Of a DNA stretch of 64,000 nt, positions 24,786 to 32,123 are shown piece by piece. Below the pieces are notes generated by a model. That model saw only the letters and a program-made list of their open reading frames with translations, was not told the origin of the DNA and did not search any database. The position numbers and the translations under genes are program-made. Source of the stretch: Amnibacterium kyonggiense (lineage in GTDB: Bacteria > Actinomycetota > Actinomycetes > Actinomycetales > Microbacteriaceae); assembly GCF_004364555.1 (NCBI RefSeq), contig NZ_SOAM01000001.1, positions 930,001 through 994,000 on the forward strand. Direction: 5' to 3'. Numbering within the stretch: position 1 is the stretch's first letter; each line of letters begins with the position of its first letter.

Positions 24786-24872
24786 ATGTTCGAGAACGAC
24801 ACCGACCAGGTGGACGGCTACTGGGTTCCGATGGACCCGATGGACCTGCTGCAGTGCGACTCCTGCCAGTAG
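24786..24872 (+). CDS. Detached C-terminal redox tail of RNR alpha (28 residues, CDSCQ end)
   Basis: ATG 24786 opens a 28-codon frame ending WVPMDPMDLLQCDSCQ. A terminal CxxC swivelling tail is what class I alpha subunits need to re-reduce their active-site disulfide. It lies in the same reading frame as nrdA, two codons after its TGA. It also has its own ideal signal: GGGGGAG with 6 bases to the ATG, overlapping the nrdA stop. It is therefore either a separately translated tail acting in trans, or the end of a full-length product made by stop-codon readthrough. A simple nonsense mutation or sequencing error is less likely given the placed ribosome site but cannot be excluded. Confidence 0.7.
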   Translation: MFENDTDQVDGYWVPMDPMDLLQCDSCQ

Positions 24873-24956
24873 GCAGCACGCATTGAGCGCGGTGCCGCCG
24901 CCCGTCCGGGCGGCGGCACCGAACACACGGAAGAGGAAGAGGAGAGGGAAGAAGCG

Positions 24957-25949
24957 ATGGGCATTCTCGGCACCGGGATCCAGGAGGGTCTGCTGCTGAA
25001 GCCGGTCCGGTACCAGTGGGCGATGGACCTGTACGAGCAGGCGGTCGCGAACACGTGGTTCCCGAACGAGATCCAGCTCGGCGAGGACATCGCGGACTTC
25101 AAGCGCATGACCGACGAGGAGCGGCACGCCGTGACGTTCCTCATGAGCTACTTCAACCCGAGCGAGCTGCTCGTCAACAAGGCGCTCGCCTTCGGCGTCT
25201 ACCCCTACGTCAACGCTCCCGAGGCGCACCTCTACCTCGCGAAGCAGATGTGGGAGGAGGCGAACCACTGCATGTCGTTCGAGTACGTCCTCGAGACGTT
25301 CCCGATCGACCGCGACGAGGCGTACAACTCCCACGTCGACATCCCGTCGATGGCCGCGAAGGAGCAGTTCGAGGTCGAGTTCATCCGGCGCATGTCGGAG
25401 CAGACGCTCGACATCACGACGACCGAGGGCAAGCGTGACTTCGTGCGGAACCTCGTCGCCTACAACGTGATCCTCGAGGGCATCTGGTTCTACTCGGGCT
25501 TCATGGTGGCGCTGTCGTTCCGGCAGCGGAACCTGCTCCGCAACTTCGGCTCGCTCGTCGACTGGATCGTCCGCGACGAGTCGCTGCACCTGAAGTTCGG
25601 GATCAACCTGATCCTCACGGTGCTCGAGGAGAACGAGGACCTCCAGACGCCGGAGTTCGCGGAGGAGATCCGCCAGATGATCCTGAACGCCGTCGAGATG
25701 GAGGAGCAGTACAACCGCGATCTGCTCCCCGGCGGCATCCTCGGCCTCAACGCGAACTACATCAACCAGTACGTCAAGTACCTGGCCGACCGCCGGCTCG
25801 AGGAGCTCGGCTTCGAGGCCGAGTACAAGGTCTCGAACCCGGCGAAGTGGATGGCGACGGCGAACGACACGCTGCAGCTCGTCAACTTCTTCGAGTCGAC
25901 GAACACCTCGTACGAGTCGAACGCGCAGGCCACCGTCTCGGCCAAGTAG
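24957..25949 (+). CDS. nrdB: Ribonucleotide reductase beta subunit, class Ic-like (Mn/Fe type)
   Basis: 330 residues, ferritin-like metallo-cofactor subunit. The ligands are Glu70, Glu101, His104, Glu174, Glu208 and His211. The residue that carries the tyrosyl radical in class Ia (E. coli Tyr122) is Phe108 in EANHCMSFEY, and the first ligand is Glu instead of Asp. The spacing equals that of the Chlamydia trachomatis class Ic enzyme (89, 120, 123, 127, 193, 227, 230) with a constant offset of 19, and Tyr110 matches its relay Tyr129. This predicts a Mn(IV)/Fe(III) cofactor. The Shine-Dalgarno region is a GAGGAGAGGGAAG purine tract. Start GIL after ATG is family-typical. Confidence 0.95.
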   Translation: MGILGTGIQEGLLLKPVRYQWAMDLYEQAVANTWFPNEIQLGEDIADFKRMTDEERHAVTFLMSYFNPSELLVNKALAFGVYPYVNAPEAHLYLAKQMWEEANHCMSFEYVLETFPIDRDEAYNSHVDIPSMAAKEQFEVEFIRRMSEQTLDITTTEGKRDFVRNLVAYNVILEGIWFYSGFMVALSFRQRNLLRNFGSLVDWIVRDESLHLKFGINLILTVLEENEDLQTPEFAEEIRQMILNAVEMEEQYNRDLLPGGILGLNANYINQYVKYLADRRLEELGFEAEYKVSNPAKWMATANDTLQLVNFFESTNTSYESNAQATVSAK

Positions 25950-26011
25950 ACCGTTCCCGGATGCGCCGGTCACCGCCCCTCCCGAGGGCGGCGGCCGGCG
26001 CATCGTCGTCC

Positions 26012-26071
26012 CCGGGCGTGATGTCGCGATCCGGGCCGTCGAGGACGCCCGGCCTGCGACATCACGCCCGG
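26012..26071. repeat. 16-base-arm palindrome between nrdB and MFS gene
   Basis: Perfect arms 26012-26027 and 26056-26071 with an inner CCGGGC/GCCCGG pair. It lies between convergent genes and may act as a bidirectional terminator. Confidence 0.7.
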
Positions 26072-26085
26072 CGATGCGCCTCGAG

Positions 26086-27414
26086 TCAGCGCGCGAGGTC
26101 GGGCGGCGCGGTGCGGCGGGCGATCAGGAGGACGCCGAGGCCGAGCAGCGCGGCGAGCCCGAACGCCCCGACGAACTCGCCGTCCGGTGCGAAGGCCGTG
26201 ACCACGCCGACGACGGTGAGCGCGAGCCCGTTGCCGAAGCCGTCGGCGATCTGCAGCGCCGCGCTGTTGCGGCCGCGCTCCGCCGGCACCGACAGGGCGA
26301 GGGTCATCGTGCTGAGCCGCGGGTAGGCGGTCCCGATCCCGAGGCCGGCGCAGAGCCAGCCGACGACGACCACCGCGATGAGCGCCGTCCACGTGCCGAC
26401 GCCCACGAGCGCGGCGCCCGAGAAGAAGGCGACGGAGCCGAGGCCGATGGCGCGGTGGTCGGACAGCCGGCCCGCGAAGCGGCTCTGCAGCTCCGATCCC
26501 GTCGCCCAGGACACCGCGCCCACGGTCGTGATCGCACCGGCGACGACCGGCGTGATGTCGCGCAGCGCGATCAGCGAGTACGGCAGGTAGGCGTCCGCCG
26601 CCGCGAACCCGGCGCTGAACAGGCCGCGTACGAGGATGACCGCCGGGAGGCCAGCGGCGGCGACGAGCGCGCCTCGCGGCAGCAGCGGCCGGAGGGCGAC
26701 CACGGCCACGACCGCGGCGAGGACGGCCAGCGCGGTGCCGACCGCCGGCACGTCGAGCAGCGGCCGCATGGCGAGCAGCGCGGTGGCGGCGACGGCGGAC
26801 CAGCCGATGCGCGCCCTCGGCAGGGCGGCGCCGGTGCCCGGCATCGCCTGCGCGCGGAGCTGCGGCAGCAGCAGCGCGGTCGCGGCGGCGACGAGCGGGA
26901 CGATGCCGACGAAGACCCAGTGCCAGGAGAGGACCGTCGCCACGGCGCCCGCGGCGAACGGGCCGACGAGCGACGGCAGCACCCACGCGGCGGCGAGGAG
27001 GGCGAAGACGCGCGGGTGCAGGGTCTCCGGGTACACGCGGGCCACGAGCACGTACAGCGCGGTGCCGATCGCGCCGGCGCCGAGGCCCTGCAGCGCGCGG
27101 CCGGCGATGAGCACCGGCATCGTCAGCGCGGTGCCGGAGACGAGCAGGCCGACGGCGAAGACGGCGACGCCCGCGAGCAGCGGCCGTTTCGGGCCGGCCC
27201 GGTCGCTCCAGGCGCCGGCGACGACGTTGGCGATGACGCCCGCCGCAGCGAACGCGGAGAAGGTGAGCGCGTAGAGCGGCTGGCCGTCGAGGTCCCGCGC
27301 GGCGAGCGGCATCGCGGTCGTCACGGCGAGCGCCTCGAAGGCGATGAGGAAGCCGAGCGCGAAGACCCCGACGGTGGCGACTCGGAAGCGCGGGGAGAAG
27401 GCGCCGTCGCTCAC
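26086..27414 (-). CDS. MFS transporter (EmrB/DHA-like)
   Basis: 442 residues with about fourteen hydrophobic segments. Typical motifs are GAWSDRAGPKRPLL in loop 2-3 and RALQGLGAGAIGTALYVLVA in helix 4 to 5. The family exports drugs or metabolites by proton exchange. The start GTG 27414 is fixed by a TACGCT box 6 bases upstream (27421-27426). It is divergent from the alpha/beta-hydrolase at 27478, with 63 bases between starts. Confidence 0.88.
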   Translation of the reverse strand: MSDGAFSPRFRVATVGVFALGFLIAFEALAVTTAMPLAARDLDGQPLYALTFSAFAAAGVIANVVAGAWSDRAGPKRPLLAGVAVFAVGLLVSGTALTMPVLIAGRALQGLGAGAIGTALYVLVARVYPETLHPRVFALLAAAWVLPSLVGPFAAGAVATVLSWHWVFVGIVPLVAAATALLLPQLRAQAMPGTGAALPRARIGWSAVAATALLAMRPLLDVPAVGTALAVLAAVVAVVALRPLLPRGALVAAAGLPAVILVRGLFSAGFAAADAYLPYSLIALRDITPVVAGAITTVGAVSWATGSELQSRFAGRLSDHRAIGLGSVAFFSGAALVGVGTWTALIAVVVVGWLCAGLGIGTAYPRLSTMTLALSVPAERGRNSAALQIADGFGNGLALTVVGVVTAFAPDGEFVGAFGLAALLGLGVLLIARRTAPPDLAR

Positions 27415-27420
27415 CGCTCG

Positions 27421-27426
27421 AGCGTA
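27421..27426 (-). promoter_or_regulatory. -10 box (TACGCT), leaderless MFS transcript
   Basis: TACGCT, 6 bases, GTG. The same hexamer at the same spacing drives the divergent gene from 27466-27471. Confidence 0.55.
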
Positions 27427-27465
27427 GGGAACCGCGGATGGGCGGACTCGCAGGGACGCCGCTCC

Positions 27466-27471
27466 TACGCT
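27466..27471 (+). promoter_or_regulatory. -10 box (TACGCT), leaderless hydrolase transcript
   Basis: TACGCT, CGACGC, ATG at 27478. Confidence 0.55.
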
Positions 27472-27477
27472 CGACGC

Positions 27478-28230
27478 ATGCCGCGCCGCCCGGACCCGGA
27501 CCGGCTCGAGCTCGCGGGCCGCACGATGCTGCGCCACCGCTTCGGGCCGCGCGACGGCCGGCCGTTCGTGCTCATCCACGGGATCGGGTGCGGGCTCGAC
27601 TACTGGCTCCGCCTCGTGCCGGTGCTCGCGGCGCACGGACCCGTCCACGTCGTCGAGCTGCCGGGATTCGGGCGCGCGCCGAAGCCCGCGCGGGCCCTCG
27701 CCATCGAGGAGCTCGCGGACCACGTGGTCGACCTGCTCGAGTCGATCGGGCGCCCGGTGGTGCTCGTCGGGCAGTCGATGGGCACCCAGGTCGTGCTCGA
27801 GGCGGCCCTCCGCGTCCCGGACCGGATCGACCGCCTGGTCGCCATCGGGGCGGTGACGGACGACGCGGAGCGGACTGCGGCGCTGCAGGGGCTCCGCCTC
27901 CTGCAGGACGTGCTGTCGGAGACGCCCGGCGCGAACGTCGCCGTCTTCAGGGACTACCTCCGCTGCGGGCCGCGGCGCTACCTGGCGACGCTGCCGTCGA
28001 TGCTCGGATACGACACGGAGGCCGCGACGGCGGCCGTCACCGTGCCGACGCTGCTCGTGCGGGGCGCCGGGGACCCGATCTGCCGTCGGCCCTGGGCTCG
28101 GCGCCTCGCCGCGCGGCTCGGCGTCGGCGGCCTCGTCGAGATCCCCGGCGCGGTCCACAACGCGCAGCACACCCATCCGCGCGCCGTGGCGTCGGCGATC
28201 CTGAGCGCGCCGCTGGAGCCGCGCCCGTGA
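27478..28230 (+). CDS. Alpha/beta-fold hydrolase
   Basis: 250 residues, cytoplasmic. The oxyanion motif HGIGCG is near residue 35, the nucleophile elbow is VGQSMG near residue 100, the acid is probably in GAGDPICR and the His in GAVHNAQH. Esterase or lyase of unspecified substrate. It overlaps the next hydrolase gene by 4 bases, forming a two-gene operon of two related hydrolases. Confidence 0.87.
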   Translation: MPRRPDPDRLELAGRTMLRHRFGPRDGRPFVLIHGIGCGLDYWLRLVPVLAAHGPVHVVELPGFGRAPKPARALAIEELADHVVDLLESIGRPVVLVGQSMGTQVVLEAALRVPDRIDRLVAIGAVTDDAERTAALQGLRLLQDVLSETPGANVAVFRDYLRCGPRRYLATLPSMLGYDTEAATAAVTVPTLLVRGAGDPICRRPWARRLAARLGVGGLVEIPGAVHNAQHTHPRAVASAILSAPLEPRP

Positions 28231-28898
28231 GGGCGGGGACCGTCGCGCGCTGGTGGGCGCTCGACTACGCGGCGGCGGTGCGGTGGCAGGTCGGACCGCT
28301 CCTGCAGCACCACGACCCGGCCGACTACCTCACCGGCGCGCTGCGCCCGGTCGTCGTGCTGCCCGGCATCTGGGAGACGTGGCGCTTCCTCCTGCCCCTC
28401 GTCGAGCGCCTCCACCGCGCAGGTCACCCCGTGCACGCCGTGACCGCGCTGCGGGCGAACGGTGCGACCGTCGACTCGAGCGCGGACGTCGTCGCGGGCT
28501 ACCTCGACGACCGCGACCTGACGGACGCGCTCGTCGTCGCCCACAGCAAGGGCGGCCTGATCGGCAAGCAGCTGATGCTGCGCCCCGACTCGGGGCCGCG
28601 GATCGCGCGGATGCTCGCGATCTCGACCCCGTTCTCGGGCTCCGCCTACGCCCCCTACCTCCCGCTGCCGAGCCTGCGCGCCTTCTCGCCGAACGACCCG
28701 ACGACGCTGAGGCTCGCCGCGGACCGCAGCGTCAACGCGCGCATCGAGTCGGTGTGGGCGGCCTTCGACCCGCACATCCCCGGAGGATCCGAGCTGCCCG
28801 GTGCCGTCAACCTGCGGATCGAGGACGGCGGCCACTTCCGCATCCTCCGGAACCCGGAGGTGCTCGCCGAGGTCGACCGCTTCGCCGCCCAGCCCTGA
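28227..28898 (+). CDS. Lipase-like alpha/beta hydrolase
   Basis: 223 residues. The sequence VVLPGIWETWRFLLPLVERL and the nucleophile elbow AHSKGGLIGKQL mark a lipase/PGAP1-like hydrolase; the usual first Gly of GxSxG is Ala. The catalytic His is likely in DGGHFRIL near the C-terminus. The GTG start overlaps the stop of the preceding hydrolase (GTGA), so the two are translationally coupled. No signal peptide. Confidence 0.82.
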   Translation: MRAGTVARWWALDYAAAVRWQVGPLLQHHDPADYLTGALRPVVVLPGIWETWRFLLPLVERLHRAGHPVHAVTALRANGATVDSSADVVAGYLDDRDLTDALVVAHSKGGLIGKQLMLRPDSGPRIARMLAISTPFSGSAYAPYLPLPSLRAFSPNDPTTLRLAADRSVNARIESVWAAFDPHIPGGSELPGAVNLRIEDGGHFRILRNPEVLAEVDRFAAQP

Positions 28899-28926
28899 GC
28901 GTCCGCCCGCCTGCACCGCGTCCCTC

Positions 28927-28955
28927 TTGCATCCGGCCGCGCGGAGGCGCACGAT
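28927..28955 (+). promoter_or_regulatory. Promoter with -35 TTGCAT and -10 CACGAT
   Basis: The two hexamers are separated by exactly 17 bases. This is one of few conventional two-box promoters readable by eye here, and it precedes a tiny ORF with a Shine-Dalgarno sequence and terminator. Confidence 0.55.
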
Positions 28956-28976
28956 CAGCACGAGGAGGTGATGCGC

Positions 28977-29033
28977 ATGGCGGACTCATCCATGAACATC
29001 GGCGCGCCTTCCACCTCGGTCGTCTCGGTCTGA
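28977..29033 (+). CDS. Tiny ORF (18 residues) with complete expression signals
   Basis: ATG 28977 with GAGGAGG 8 bases upstream encodes MADSSMNIGAPSTSVVSV and stops at 29033. A promoter lies directly upstream and a strong hairpin terminator directly downstream, so this is a self-contained transcription unit of about 150 bases. It may encode a small protein, or the unit may be a small regulatory RNA with a leader ORF. No relative is known to me. Confidence 0.45.
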   Translation: MADSSMNIGAPSTSVVSV

Positions 29034-29065
29034 CGATCGATCGAGCGGGGCAGGCCGCGCGTCGA

Positions 29066-29108
29066 GCCGGGCCGCGAACCATCTGGGGGAGCGGCCCGGC
29101 CTTCTTCT
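29066..29108 (+). terminator. Terminator of the tiny-ORF unit
   Basis: Perfect 10-base arms GCCGGGCCGC (29066-29075) and its complement (29091-29100) followed by CTTCTTCT. Confidence 0.8.
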
Positions 29109-29123
29109 CGTGAGGGGGACCGG

Positions 29124-29651
29124 ATGCGGGCGGTGGTGCTGCTCCGCGGCGTGAACGTCGGCGGCGTGCGGTTCGCGATGCGCGATCTCTCGGACGCCCT
29201 GGAGCGAGCGGGGTTCCGCGACGTGCGCACGGTGCTCGCGAGCGGCAACGTGCTCGTCACCACCGAGCTCGAGGAGCCGGCCGAGGTCGCGGACGCGGTC
29301 TCCGCCGTGATCCGGGAGCGGTTCGGCCTCGACGTCGCTGCGATCGGCACCGGTCTCGAGGTCGTGCGGCGGGCCGTCGACGAGTACCCGTTCCCGCGAT
29401 CGGCCGAGCGCCACGCCTACGTGGTGCTCGGGGACGACGACGCGGCGCTCGCCGACCTCGTGGACGTGGCGGCGGAGGTCGACTCCGCCGAGGAGCGCGT
29501 CCGCCCGGGAGACGGCGTCGTCTACTGGGAGGTGCCGAAGGGACGGACCCTCGACAGCCCCTTCGGCAAGCGCTTCGGCCGGTGGCAGAAGGCCGGCACG
29601 GTGACCACCCGGAACATCAACACCCTCGAGAAGATCCTCGCCGCCGGCTGA
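29124..29651 (+). CDS. DUF1697 family protein
   Basis: 175 residues, the standard DUF1697 length. The N-terminal signature VVLLRGVNVGGVRFAMRDL, the TVLASGNVLV strand and the C-terminal TTRNINTLEKIL are characteristic. Cytoplasmic protein of unknown function, found mostly in actinobacteria and firmicutes. Shine-Dalgarno GAGGGGG lies 5 bases before the ATG. Confidence 0.92.
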   Translation: MRAVVLLRGVNVGGVRFAMRDLSDALERAGFRDVRTVLASGNVLVTTELEEPAEVADAVSAVIRERFGLDVAAIGTGLEVVRRAVDEYPFPRSAERHAYVVLGDDDAALADLVDVAAEVDSAEERVRPGDGVVYWEVPKGRTLDSPFGKRFGRWQKAGTVTTRNINTLEKILAAG

Positions 29652-29673
29652 CCGCCTCCGCCATGCTGGAGGC

Positions 29674-30324
29674 GTGGAGGAGGACCGGGGTCGCAGCGCC
29701 GAGCGGCTCATCACCTTCGTCGACGCCGTCGTGGCGATCGCGGTCACGCTGCTCGCTCTGCCGCTCGCCGACATCCCCGGCGAGGTCGCGTCCCGAGGCG
29801 GCGGCCTCGACCGCATCCTCGAGGAGGGCGCGCTGCCGCTGGGCGCCTTCGCGCTGAGCTTCTTCGTCATCGCGCGCCTCTGGTGGGGGCACCACCGAAT
29901 CTTCGCGCACGTGGTCCGCTGGGACGCGGTCGTGGTGTGGACGACGATCGTCTGGCTGTTCACGATCGTGCTGCTCGCGCCGGCGACCGCGCTCACCCGT
30001 CAGCTCGACCCGGACCCCGGACCGCCCGATCCGTACGCGAACGCCGGCGCGGTCGCGATCTACATCGGCGTGATGGCGGCGAGCAGCTGGCTGCTGACCG
30101 CGCTCGCCCGGCACGTGCAGCGCACGCCGTCCCTGACGGACGGCCACGACACGGAGGCGGGGGACCGCCTCTTCAACTCCGTCGAGACCTCGATCTCCTT
30201 CACCATCGCGCTGGTCGTCGGCACCGCGGTGCCCGCGATCAACTACTTCGCCCTGCTGTCCCTCGTCGTCACCGGGCAGATCGGGCGCCTCCTGCGGCGA
30301 CGTCGGCATCGGCGGGCTCGCTGA
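29674..30324 (+). CDS. TMEM175-family potassium channel-like protein (DUF1211)
   Basis: 216 residues with six predicted helices. The first helix carries the family signature RLITFVDAVVAIAVTLLALP. In most bacterial TMEM175 proteins the selectivity motif is RxxxFSD; here it is F-V-D. Helix 3-4 and the C-terminal basic tail fit the family. These form tetrameric K+-permeable channels. The GTG start follows a CATGCT box by 6 bases (29662-29667), implying a leaderless message. The 177-base gap after it shows nothing clear. Confidence 0.82.
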   Translation: MEEDRGRSAERLITFVDAVVAIAVTLLALPLADIPGEVASRGGGLDRILEEGALPLGAFALSFFVIARLWWGHHRIFAHVVRWDAVVVWTTIVWLFTIVLLAPATALTRQLDPDPGPPDPYANAGAVAIYIGVMAASSWLLTALARHVQRTPSLTDGHDTEAGDRLFNSVETSISFTIALVVGTAVPAINYFALLSLVVTGQIGRLLRRRRHRRAR

Positions 30325-30501
30325 ACATCCGGTGACGCTCGTTGCCGGTGTCGGAGGTCGATGGAATGCTGGAGACCTCACCGAGGTTCACGACCCGGTG
30401 ACCCGTCGGGGGTCGGTGCCGTCCGCTCCGCCCCTGTCGTCCCGGCTCCGCCCTGCGGAGCCCGTCAAGGACGCCGCCCCCGAGCCCTCCCGGAGGTCCC
30501 C

Positions 30502-31983
30502 GTGACCGAGACCATCGACCGCACCTCGTCCGCAGCCGCGGGCGGGCCCGAGCGACTCAGCAGGAGCGACGCCACCGCGATCGGCGTCCTGCTCGTCTCC
30601 GCCTTCGTCATCGTGCTGAACGAGACGATCATGAGCGTCGCCATCCCGGTGCTGATCAAGGACCTGCACGTCGACAAGAGCACCGGTCAGTGGCTGTCGA
30701 CCGCGTTCATCCTGACGATGGCGGTCGTCATCCCGGTCAGCGGCTTCCTGATCCAGCGGACCACGACCCGGATGCTGTTCGGCATCGCGCTCGGCTCGTT
30801 CGTCGCGGGCACGCTGCTCGCCGCGCTGTCGCCGTCCTTCTCGGTGCTGCTCGTCGCCCGCGTCATCCAGGGCGTCGGTGCGGCGATCATCACCCCGCTG
30901 CTCATGACGACGGTGATGACGATCGTCCCCGAGTCCCGGCGCGGCGCCATGATGGGCAACATCTCGATCGTGATCTCGGTCGCGCCCGCGATCGGCCCGA
31001 CGGTGTCCGGCCTGATCCTGAGCGTGCTCGCCTGGCCGTTCATCTTCTGGTGCATCCTGCCGATCGCCGTGGCCGGGCTGGTCATCGGGCTCCGCCTGAT
31101 CCCGAACCTCGGCGAGCCTCGGCACGTGCCGATCGACTGGATCTCCATCCCGCTCTCCGCGATCGGGTTCGGCGGCCTCGTCTACGGCCTCAACGAGGTC
31201 GGCGTCGGCGCCTCCTCGAAGGCCGGCATCAGCCTGGTCGCCGTCAGTGCGCCGGTGCTCATCGGCGCCGTCTCGCTGACGCTGTTCCTGTTCCGGCAGC
31301 GCGTGCTGCAGCGGGGCGACAACGCGCTGCTCGACCTCCGCGTGTTCCGGTCCCGGGTCTTCACGGCCTCCGTCGTGTCGGGCTCGCTCGCGTTCCTCGG
31401 TCTGCTCGGCAGCGCGATCCTGCTGCCGATCTACCTGCAGCAGGTACTCGGGCTCACCCCGCTCCAGACCGGTCTCCTCGTCCTCCCCGGCGGGCTGCTG
31501 ATGGGGCTGCTCGGTCCGGTGGTCGGGCGGCTCTACGACCGCTTCGGTCCGCGTCCGCTGCTGATCCCGGGCCTGGCGATCGCGATGGTCGCGCTGATCC
31601 TGCTCGGCACGACGCTCACCGAGACCAGTGCGGCGTGGCAGGTGCTGCTCTGCCACATGCTGCTGAGCCTCGGTCTCGCCACGGTGCTGCCGTCCGTCTT
31701 CACCGCGGGCCTGTCCGCGGTGCCGTCCCGGTTCACCTCCTACGGGAGCGCGATCTTCGCGACCGTCCAGCAGGTCGGCGGCGCGGCGGGCACGGCCCTC
31801 GCGGTCACGCTGCTCGCCATCGGCGCGTCAGGGTTCAGCGGCGCCGGCGGTGCAGGTGCGGCGGAGGCGGCGGGCACGCGGCTCGCCTTCCTCGTGAGCG
31901 CGGGCGTTTTCGTCGTCGCGATCGCCGTCGGGACGCTCGTCAAGAGCGTGCCGTCCGAGGGGCCGCGACCCGTCGCGCACTGA
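30502..31983 (+). CDS. MDR family MFS transporter (DHA2)
   Basis: 493 residues with fourteen membrane helices, drug:H+ antiporter family 2. Motif C-like GPTVSGLIL and loop motif RVIQGVGAAIITPLLMTTVM are present, with the family-typical NETIMSVAIPVLIKDL in helix 1. The GTG at 30502 has GGAGGTC just upstream; the frame upstream is not conserved. No regulator is adjacent. The substrate is not predictable. Confidence 0.92.
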   Translation: MTETIDRTSSAAAGGPERLSRSDATAIGVLLVSAFVIVLNETIMSVAIPVLIKDLHVDKSTGQWLSTAFILTMAVVIPVSGFLIQRTTTRMLFGIALGSFVAGTLLAALSPSFSVLLVARVIQGVGAAIITPLLMTTVMTIVPESRRGAMMGNISIVISVAPAIGPTVSGLILSVLAWPFIFWCILPIAVAGLVIGLRLIPNLGEPRHVPIDWISIPLSAIGFGGLVYGLNEVGVGASSKAGISLVAVSAPVLIGAVSLTLFLFRQRVLQRGDNALLDLRVFRSRVFTASVVSGSLAFLGLLGSAILLPIYLQQVLGLTPLQTGLLVLPGGLLMGLLGPVVGRLYDRFGPRPLLIPGLAIAMVALILLGTTLTETSAAWQVLLCHMLLSLGLATVLPSVFTAGLSAVPSRFTSYGSAIFATVQQVGGAAGTALAVTLLAIGASGFSGAGGAGAAEAAGTRLAFLVSAGVFVVAIAVGTLVKSVPSEGPRPVAH

Positions 31984-32123
31984 GCGCCGGGCCCGTCGTC
32001 GACGATCGGCGGCGGGCCCGCTCGCGCGGCGGTCCGACGGCACGCGCGAACCCCGGCACGGCAACCCGTGCAGCCCCCAGGTCGGGCACCGCTTCTCGCA
32101 TCATCATGGGCGCAGGAGGTGCC

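Noticed and set aside
26086-28176. Extension of the MFS gene upstream to a 696-codon frame
   Set aside because: The added 254 codons overlap the hydrolase gene at 27478 in antisense and lack homology; the TACGCT-N6-GTG at 27414 gives a normal MFS start.
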